From Verrucomicrobiota bacterium (GTDB taxonomy: Bacteria; Verrucomicrobiota; Verrucomicrobiia; Limisphaerales; CAZBKV01): DNA of 5,123 bases. Of the stretch, positions 1 to 5,123 are shown in pieces (positions within the stretch are counted from its first letter, which is position 1; each line of letters starts with the position of its first letter). The stretch covers positions 1 through 5,123 of the forward strand of contig JAGHDA010000289.1 of assembly GCA_021160185.1 (NCBI GenBank), written 5' to 3'. The notes below the pieces were generated by a model. It was not told the DNA's origin. It made no database searches and saw nothing but the letters and a program-made list of their open reading frames with translations. The position numbers and the translations under genes were made by a program.

Positions 1-2189
1 GCCGTCGCCTCGAGGATGGCGCGGACCTGCGTTTCGGTGATCTCGGGGAAGGTCACGCCCAACCGGACGCCGCGGTGGCCGAGCATCGGGTTGTTCTCGC
101 GGAGGGCCTCGGCCCGGCGTTCCAGCTCTTCCCGATCGACGCCCAGCTCCTTGGCCAAGGCGTCGAGTCTTTCCTCGTCGTGGGGCACAAACTCGTGAAG
201 CGGCGGGTCCAGGAGACGGATGGTGACCGGCTTGCCGGCCATGACTTCGAGAGTGGCCTTCACGTCGTTCTTGATGAAGGGGAACAGCTCGTCCAGAGCG
301 GCGCGCCGCTCCTCCTCGGTCTCGCTCATGATCATCTTGCGAAGGATGAACAGCGGCTTCTCGCTCCCTTCGCCGTAAAACATGTGCTCGGTGCGGAACA
401 GCCCGATGCCTTCGGCGCCGAACTTGACCGCCTGCTCGGCGTCCTTGGGGGTGTCGGCGTTGGTCCGGACTTTGAGGGTCCGCGTCCTGTCCACCAGGCG
501 CATCAACTGGGTGTAGTGCTTATTGTGCTCGAGGTCGGGGTAGACCAGCGGCAGTTTCCCATCGTACACCAGGCCCTTGGTGCCGTTGAGGCTGATCCAG
601 TCCCCTTCCTTCAGCTCGTCGCCATTCTTGGTTCGAAGGATCTTGTTTTCCTCGTCGATCTCCAGGTCGCCGGAGCCCACGATGCAGCATTTGCCCCAAC
701 CGCGGGCGACCAGCGCCGCGTGGGAGGTCATGCCGCCCTTGGCGGTCAGGATCGCCTCGGCCTTGTGCATGCCGTCCACGTCCTCCGGATTGGTTTCCTC
801 GCGGACGAGGATAACCTGCTCGCCGCGCTCGGCCCATTCCACGGCCTCCTGGGAGGTGAAGACGACGCGGCCGACCGCGCCGCCGGGGCCGGCGGGCAGG
901 CCCTTGGCGATCGGCTTGGCGGCGGCTTCGGCCTTCGGATCGAGCATCGGCAGAAGCAGCTCCACGAGCTGGTTGGGCCCCACGCGCATGAGGGCGGTGT
1001 CCGCGTCGATCAGCCGCTCCCGGTGCATGTCCATCGCCATCCGGACCGCGGCCGCGCCGTTGCGCTTGCCCACGCGGCATTGGAGCATGTAGAGCTTGCC
1101 CCGCTCGATGGTGAACTCGATGTCCATCATGTCCTTGTAATGCCGCTCGAGCCGATTGCGGATGTCTTCGAGCTGCTTGTAGACCTGGGGCATGAGCTGC
1201 TTGAGCGTGGGCAGGTGTTTGCTCTGCTCATTGGCGGAGGCCTCGTTGATCGGCGCCGGCGTGCGAATGCCGGCCACCACGTCCTCGCCCTGGGCGTTGA
1301 TCAGATACTCGCCGTAGAAGATGTTCTCGCCGGTGGCCGGGTTGCGGGTGAAGCCCACGCCGGTGGCGCTGTCCTCGCCCATGTTGCCGAAAACCATGGT
1401 CTGGACGTTGACCGCCGTGCCCCACTCGTCGGGGATTTTCTCGATGCGGCGGTACTCGACGGCGCGCTTGCCCATCCAACTGGCAAAGACCGCGCCGATC
1501 GCCCCCCAGAGCTGCTCTTGGGGATCGTCCGGGAACGGCTCGCCCAAGTGTTTCTCGACCAGGCTCTTGAACTCCTCGACCAACGCCTGCAAGTCCTCCA
1601 CGGTCAGGTCCGTGTCCGAGGCGCACCCCTTGGCCTCCTTGACCTGGCCGAGCCGCTCATCAAGGATGCGCCGGATGCCCTTGCCCTCGGCGGGCTCTTT
1701 GCCGCCGGCTTTTTCCATCACCACGTCCGAATACATCATGATCAGCCGCCGATAGGCGTCGTAGGCGAACCGCGGATTGTTGGTCTGCTTGATCAGCCCT
1801 GGCAGCGTGCCCTCGGTCAACCCCACGTTGAGGACCGTTTCCATCATGCCCGGCATCGACTTGCGCGCGCCGGAGCGGACCGAAACCAGCAGCGGATTCT
1901 CCTTGTCGCCGAATTTCCTGCCCGCCAGCTTTTCCACCTTGGCAAGCGCCTCGGCCACCTGGCCTTTGAGCTCGCGGGGATATTTGCGCCCGTGGTCGTA
2001 GTAGTAGGTGCAGACTTCGGTGGTGATGGTAAAGCCCGGAGGGACCGGCAGGCGCAAATCCGGATGCCCGGCCATCTCGGCCAGGTTGGCGCCCTTGCCG
2101 CCCAACAGGTCCTTCATCGACTCATTCCCGTCGGCTTTGCCGCCGCCGAACTGATAGACGTATTTAGGTTTTTTTGCTGCTTTTGCCAT
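1..2189 (-). CDS. ppdK: Pyruvate, phosphate dikinase (C-terminus cut by window edge)
   Basis: Cytoplasmic enzyme that interconverts pyruvate + ATP + Pi and PEP + AMP + PPi. 729 residues are present. Family members are about 870-950 residues, so roughly 180 C-terminal residues, including the catalytic Cys region, lie beyond the left edge. Seen in order: Lys/Ala-rich start, then GGKGANLAEM (Lys32, nucleotide binding); VRSGARKSMPGMMETVLN at about 104-121; NVQTMVFGNMG...TGVGFTRNPATGE at about 261-288; the phosphohistidine motif GGMTSHAALVARGWGK with catalytic His490; and the start of the PEP/pyruvate TIM barrel with GLFRTEHMF (Arg599) and IRLLDPPLHEF (Arg658). All key residues in the visible part are intact. 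The ATG at 2189 is the only usable start: an in-frame TGA lies at 2231-2229 with no ATG, GTG or TTG between. AGAAGG (2195-2200) lies 5 nt upstream and AAGGAG (2208-2213) further up. Thr488, two residues before the His, is the position phosphorylated by PDRP in plants and some bacteria, so similar control is possible but not shown. Confidence 0.97.
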   Translation of the reverse strand, partial: MAKAAKKPKYVYQFGGGKADGNESMKDLLGGKGANLAEMAGHPDLRLPVPPGFTITTEVCTYYYDHGRKYPRELKGQVAEALAKVEKLAGRKFGDKENPLLVSVRSGARKSMPGMMETVLNVGLTEGTLPGLIKQTNNPRFAYDAYRRLIMMYSDVVMEKAGGKEPAEGKGIRRILDERLGQVKEAKGCASDTDLTVEDLQALVEEFKSLVEKHLGEPFPDDPQEQLWGAIGAVFASWMGKRAVEYRRIEKIPDEWGTAVNVQTMVFGNMGEDSATGVGFTRNPATGENIFYGEYLINAQGEDVVAGIRTPAPINEASANEQSKHLPTLKQLMPQVYKQLEDIRNRLERHYKDMMDIEFTIERGKLYMLQCRVGKRNGAAAVRMAMDMHRERLIDADTALMRVGPNQLVELLLPMLDPKAEAAAKPIAKGLPAGPGGAVGRVVFTSQEAVEWAERGEQVILVREETNPEDVDGMHKAEAILTAKGGMTSHAALVARGWGKCCIVGSGDLEIDEENKILRTKNGDELKEGDWISLNGTKGLVYDGKLPLVYPDLEHNKHYTQLMRLVDRTRTLKVRTNADTPKDAEQAVKFGAEGIGLFRTEHMFYGEGSEKPLFILRKMIMSETEEERRAALDELFPFIKNDVKATLEVMAGKPVTIRLLDPPLHEFVPHDEERLDALAKELGVDREELERRAEALRENNPMLGHRGVRLGVTFPEITETQVRAILEAT

Positions 2190-2264
2190 AACTGCCTTCT
2201 TAGGTTGCTCCTTTTTCCACTCCTCCGCTCAACAACCGATGCGAACAATGACGCACCTTCCCTC

Positions 2265-2293
2265 ATTCACTGAAGAGGAAACTCCAATGTCAA
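2265..2293 (-). promoter_or_regulatory. Candidate promoter for ppdK
   Basis: On the minus strand a perfect TTGACA -35 hexamer (2288-2293) is followed, after 17 bp, by GTGAAT (2265-2270). The latter matches TATAAT at only three of six positions. A start near 2258 would give a leader of about 70 nt before the ppdK ATG. The spacing and perfect -35 favour a sigma-70-type promoter; the poor -10 box makes it uncertain. It lies in the 150-nt gap between the small membrane-protein gene and ppdK, where a separate promoter would be expected. Confidence 0.4.
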
Positions 2294-2339
2294 TTGTAGA
2301 ATGCGCTCCGGCGCGCAAAAACACGCCAGGCCGCCTCTC

Positions 2340-2546
2340 TTAATAAGGCTTCTGCCAAAGATAGATGAGCAGGGCGAACAGAATCGAGACGACCAACCCA
2401 AAAATGATCGCGGCCGCTTTCACCCGCCGTCGATGCCGACGGTTGGATCGTCCCATCCCGGGGAGCAGGTAATACCTGTGATCCCCTTTCCGCTTGCGCC
2501 GCAACAACGCCATCGGTTTCGAGGCGAGAGATACTCTCTTTGGCAT
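2340..2546 (-). CDS. Small basic single-span membrane protein, function unknown
   Basis: 68 residues, not recognised as a named family. Residues 1-43 are strongly basic (clusters LLRRKRKG at 14-21 and RRHRRRVK at 36-43) and include RYYLLPGMGR at 24-33. Residues 44-64 form one hydrophobic segment (AAAIIFGLVVSILFALLIYLW), followed by only four residues. By the positive-inside rule the basic N-terminal part should be cytoplasmic and the short C-terminal tail outside, as in a tail-anchored protein. No catalytic motif is visible. It follows folB by 60 nt on the same strand and precedes ppdK by 150 nt. The start is uncertain: ATG at 2546 has an AAGGGG-type site 12 nt upstream inside a hairpin loop, and ATG at 2513 (Met12) has no clear ribosome site. 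The orderly basic-then-hydrophobic design supports a real gene, but short GC-rich frames can arise by chance. Confidence 0.6.
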   Translation of the reverse strand: MPKRVSLASKPMALLRRKRKGDHRYYLLPGMGRSNRRHRRRVKAAAIIFGLVVSILFALLIYLWQKPY

Positions 2547-2550
2547 TCGA

Positions 2551-2569
2551 GGGCAATCCCCTTTTGCCC
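2551..2569 (-). promoter_or_regulatory. Hairpin with Shine-Dalgarno-like loop before the small membrane-protein gene
   Basis: The minus strand reads GGGCAA-AAGGGGA-TTGCCC: a perfect 6-bp stem with a 7-nt loop, ending 4 nt before the ATG at 2546. The purine-rich loop is the only Shine-Dalgarno-like sequence ahead of this start. The stem could shape ribosome access or simply be chance in GC-rich DNA. No T-run follows it, so it does not look like an intrinsic terminator. Confidence 0.35.
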
Positions 2570-2573
2570 CTCG

Positions 2574-2600
2574 CGAGGCGGCCGAATCCGCCGCGCCTCG
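2574..2600 (-). repeat. Inverted repeat just after folB
   Basis: Perfect 7-bp arms CGAGGCG / CGCCTCG (2574-2580 and 2594-2600) enclose a 13-nt loop and begin 6 nt past the folB stop codon. A 10-nt palindrome, CCTCGCGAGG (2569-2578), overlaps its distal arm. The position suits a transcription-end or mRNA-stabilising hairpin, but no T-tract follows on the minus strand, so a classical Rho-independent terminator is not supported. Confidence 0.3.
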
Positions 2601-2606
2601 GGTCTT

Positions 2607-2954
2607 CTATGCCTCGCGCTCCACCGTCACAGACACATAGCGCGCCTCGCGGATCAGAAATTTCTTCACCTCCACACGCACCCGGCGAAGTTGAAACCGT
2701 TGGAGAAGCTGCTCGCAAATCTCTCCGGCCAACTTCTCGATCAGATTCCAGCTCTTCTCTTCGCCGAACGACATCAACCACCGGCAGACCTCCCCATAGT
2801 CCACCGTATCCTCCAGTTTGTCCGTGGCCACCGCGCGGTCCAGGCTCTGGCACATGTCCACCGACACCAAGAGTCGCTGGGGTTTGGCCTTTTCTTCCTC
2901 CGTAACCCCCACCCGATACGCCACCTCCAAATCTGCGATCCTGACAATGTCCAT
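2607..2954 (-). CDS. folB: Dihydroneopterin aldolase
   Basis: Cytoplasmic enzyme of folate synthesis that cleaves 7,8-dihydroneopterin to 6-hydroxymethyl-7,8-dihydropterin and glycolaldehyde. 115 residues, close to the usual ~120. Recognisable FolB landmarks: MDIVRIADLEVAYRVGVTEEE (conserved Gly16-Val17 and the acidic cluster Glu19-21), DTVDYGEV with Tyr53, NLIEKLAGEI with Glu73 that anchors the pterin, and VRVEVKKF with Lys98 in the place of the catalytic lysine. The usual Pro after that lysine (KP.AP) is replaced by Phe99, and the following segment LIREARYVSVTVER departs from the common API.G form. The ATG at 2954 is the first possible start, because an in-frame TAG lies six codons upstream (2972-2970). 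No convincing ribosome site precedes it. Its neighbours are not folate genes, so the assignment rests on its sequence alone. A related epimerase activity (FolX-type) cannot be excluded. Confidence 0.9.
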   Translation of the reverse strand: MDIVRIADLEVAYRVGVTEEEKAKPQRLLVSVDMCQSLDRAVATDKLEDTVDYGEVCRWLMSFGEEKSWNLIEKLAGEICEQLLQRFQLRRVRVEVKKFLIREARYVSVTVEREA

Positions 2955-3047
2955 ACGGCCGACTGTAAACTACCCGAAAAAGCGGCTTTGGGAAAGGGAG
3001 AGGCGGTCGAGCGGAGAAAGCCCCGCTTCATAACGCCTTGCCGACAA

Positions 3048-3064
3048 GCAGGTTGCAAGCCTGC
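3048..3064. repeat. REP-like palindrome
   Basis: The plus strand reads GCAGGTTGCAAGCCTGC: arms GCAGG/CCTGC extend to a 7-bp stem (one G-T pair) with a GCA loop. It lies in the 186-nt gap between the HAD gene and folB. Conceptual translations through it give CRQAGCKPA on the plus strand and AGLQPACRQG on the minus strand. I recall such peptides as frequent spurious translations of dispersed palindromic repeats in Planctomycetes and Verrucomicrobia genomes. Only one copy is present here, so dispersion is inferred. The rest of the 2955-3140 gap shows no gene or clear terminator. Confidence 0.45.
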
Positions 3065-3140
3065 CTTCCCGCGCGATTCCAACGGAGGCGCCCGCCAAAA
3101 GCCGCCGGGAACGCCGGTTGATCTTCTCGCCGAGGCCCCT

Positions 3141-3857
3141 TCAGGCCGGATCCGACGGATCGGGACGGCTTCCTGCTCCCATGCCGGAGGCCCTCTTGCT
3201 TTGATGAAGCGCGCGCGCCCGCTCGAAGTCCATGTCGGCCTGATCCAGGAGTTGCTGCAACTCGCCCAGGTGCTCCACGATCAAGTCCGGCCGGGCGGCT
3301 ACAAGTTGATCGGTGTGGTTGTAACCGGTGAGGACTGCGCAGGCGCACACCCCGCCGGCGCGGGCGGTTTCGATGTCGTGCTCCATGTCTCCCACAAACA
3401 TCGTTTCCGAAGGCTTGGCGTTGTGTTCCTTGAGGATCCGGCCGATCCGGTCCCGTTTGTCCCGCACCCCGACGTAACAATGATCGAGGAGCCCCTCAAA
3501 GCCGGCCGCTCGCGCCTGGTCTTCGAAATGCGCCGGGGGCGCGCTGCTGAGCAGGAGGGTCTTCGCCCCTCTCCGGCGGCAAAATTCGACAAACTCCCTG
3601 GCGCGCGGGATCGGTCGGATCTTCGCCTGGACCCGGCGGAACGCGTCGTGAAACCACTCTTCCAACTGCGCCATGTCGACATGCGAGAGGCGGCGCTTGT
3701 AGAAACGGACGAAAGGCAGGCAGAACTCGCGTCGGAACTCATCCAGGGTCAGCTCCGGCGCGCCCGCTCGGCGAAACACGGCATTCGTCGCCTCCCACAC
3801 CGCAGGAAGGTCGTTAACCAGGGTGCCGGACCAATCGAAAATCACGCACCGAATCAC
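3141..3857 (-). CDS. HAD-superfamily hydrolase, phosphoglycolate-phosphatase-like
   Basis: 238 residues. A Rossmann-type HAD core with an inserted helical cap, as in Gph/beta-phosphoglucomutase-like phosphatases; probably a soluble cytoplasmic phosphatase of unknown substrate. Motif I is FDWSGTLVND: nucleophile Asp8, but Ser10 stands where most phosphatases carry the acid/base Asp (DxDGT). The cap spans about residues 17-80. Motif II is LLLSSAPP (Ser104/105). Lys134 (VRDK) is the likely motif III lysine. Motif IV is MFVGDMEHDIETA with Asp157 and Asp161 for Mg2+. The core ends near 205, leaving a polar ~35-residue tail. The start is a GTG at 3857; an in-frame TAG lies four codons upstream, so no longer form exists. 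GGAGG (3859-3863) sits only 1 nt before that GTG, and a second GTG at 3845 (residue 5) is 13 nt from it, so the exact start is open. It begins 59 nt after the ftsK stop and may be co-transcribed with it. The change to Ser could alter or reduce phosphatase activity. Confidence 0.85.
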   Translation of the reverse strand: MIRCVIFDWSGTLVNDLPAVWEATNAVFRRAGAPELTLDEFRREFCLPFVRFYKRRLSHVDMAQLEEWFHDAFRRVQAKIRPIPRAREFVEFCRRRGAKTLLLSSAPPAHFEDQARAAGFEGLLDHCYVGVRDKRDRIGRILKEHNAKPSETMFVGDMEHDIETARAGGVCACAVLTGYNHTDQLVAARPDLIVEHLGELQQLLDQADMDFERARALHQSKRASGMGAGSRPDPSDPA

Positions 3858-3916
3858 GCCTCCAGTCTACCCTGCCCTGCCCGAGGCGCAACGACGCGCG
3901 CCGGCAAAGCCGCGGA

Positions 3917-5123
<1,207 letters not shown>

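Noticed and set aside
75..2273. 732-codon plus-strand open frame
   Set aside because: It lies in exact codon register opposite ppdK, whose motifs are unmistakable. The product has no recognisable domain and its composition (His, Leu, Ala, Gly, Asp rich) is that of a reverse-complement shadow.
2302..2325. TGCGC / GCGCA inverted repeat after the small membrane-protein gene
   Set aside because: A 5-bp stem followed by TTCTACAATT rather than a T-tract; a terminator call is not supported.
2971..2998. Possible promoter upstream of folB (TTTCCC, 17 bp, TAGTTT on the minus strand)
   Set aside because: Each hexamer matches the consensus at only three of six positions, which is expected by chance.
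2774..3082. 102-codon minus-strand frame overlapping the start of folB
   Set aside because: Out of frame with folB over most of its length, and its first part is the conceptual translation of the REP-like palindrome.
3143..3160. Near-palindrome GATCCG-T-CGGATC at the end of the HAD gene
   Set aside because: It lies within the last coding codons, has a one-base centre and cannot form a normal RNA hairpin; most likely chance.
3885..3902. Hairpin GGCGC / GCGCC with 8-nt loop between ftsK and the HAD gene
   Set aside because: Only 5 bp, all GC, in GC-rich DNA, with no T-run on the minus strand; not enough to call a terminator.

Overview
This GC-rich bacterial window carries five genes, all read leftward on the minus strand. 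In transcription order they are ftsK (3' two-thirds or less, cut by the right edge), a HAD-family hydrolase, folB, a small single-span membrane protein, and ppdK (cut by the left edge, C-terminal part missing). The longest plus-strand open frames (75-2273 and 2301-3920) are antisense shadows of these genes and are not annotated.

Region by region: 3917-5123 encodes the motor and the gamma winged-helix DNA-reading domain of an FtsK/SpoIIIE DNA translocase. 3141-3857 encodes a phosphoglycolate-phosphatase-like HAD protein whose first motif reads DWSGT instead of DxDGT. 2955-3140 is non-coding and holds a short palindrome (3048-3064) resembling dispersed REP-type repeats. 2607-2954 is dihydroneopterin aldolase (folB). 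2547-2606 is a short gap with two inverted repeats. 2340-2546 encodes a 68-residue basic protein with one C-terminal membrane segment. 2190-2339 is the ppdK leader, with a perfect TTGACA -35 box. 1-2189 encodes the first 729 residues of pyruvate, phosphate dikinase.

The genes do not form one pathway: chromosome segregation, an uncharacterised phosphatase-like enzyme, folate synthesis and PEP/pyruvate interconversion. Short gaps (59 nt ftsK-HAD, 60 nt folB-small ORF) fit partial co-transcription. The longer gaps before folB (186 nt) and ppdK (150 nt) may carry separate promoters.

The host is probably a GC-rich member of the Verrucomicrobia/Planctomycetes (PVC) group. This rests on the REP-like palindrome, whose conceptual translations resemble spurious peptides I recall from those genomes, on the DWxGTL type HAD protein and on overall gene style. 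It is a soft inference. I see no mobile element, CRISPR array, RNA gene or clearly new multi-gene system. The points most worth a second look are the HAD motif change, the altered DNA-reading residues and acidic linker in FtsK, the REP-like palindrome, and the hairpin that places a Shine-Dalgarno-like sequence in its loop ahead of the small membrane protein.
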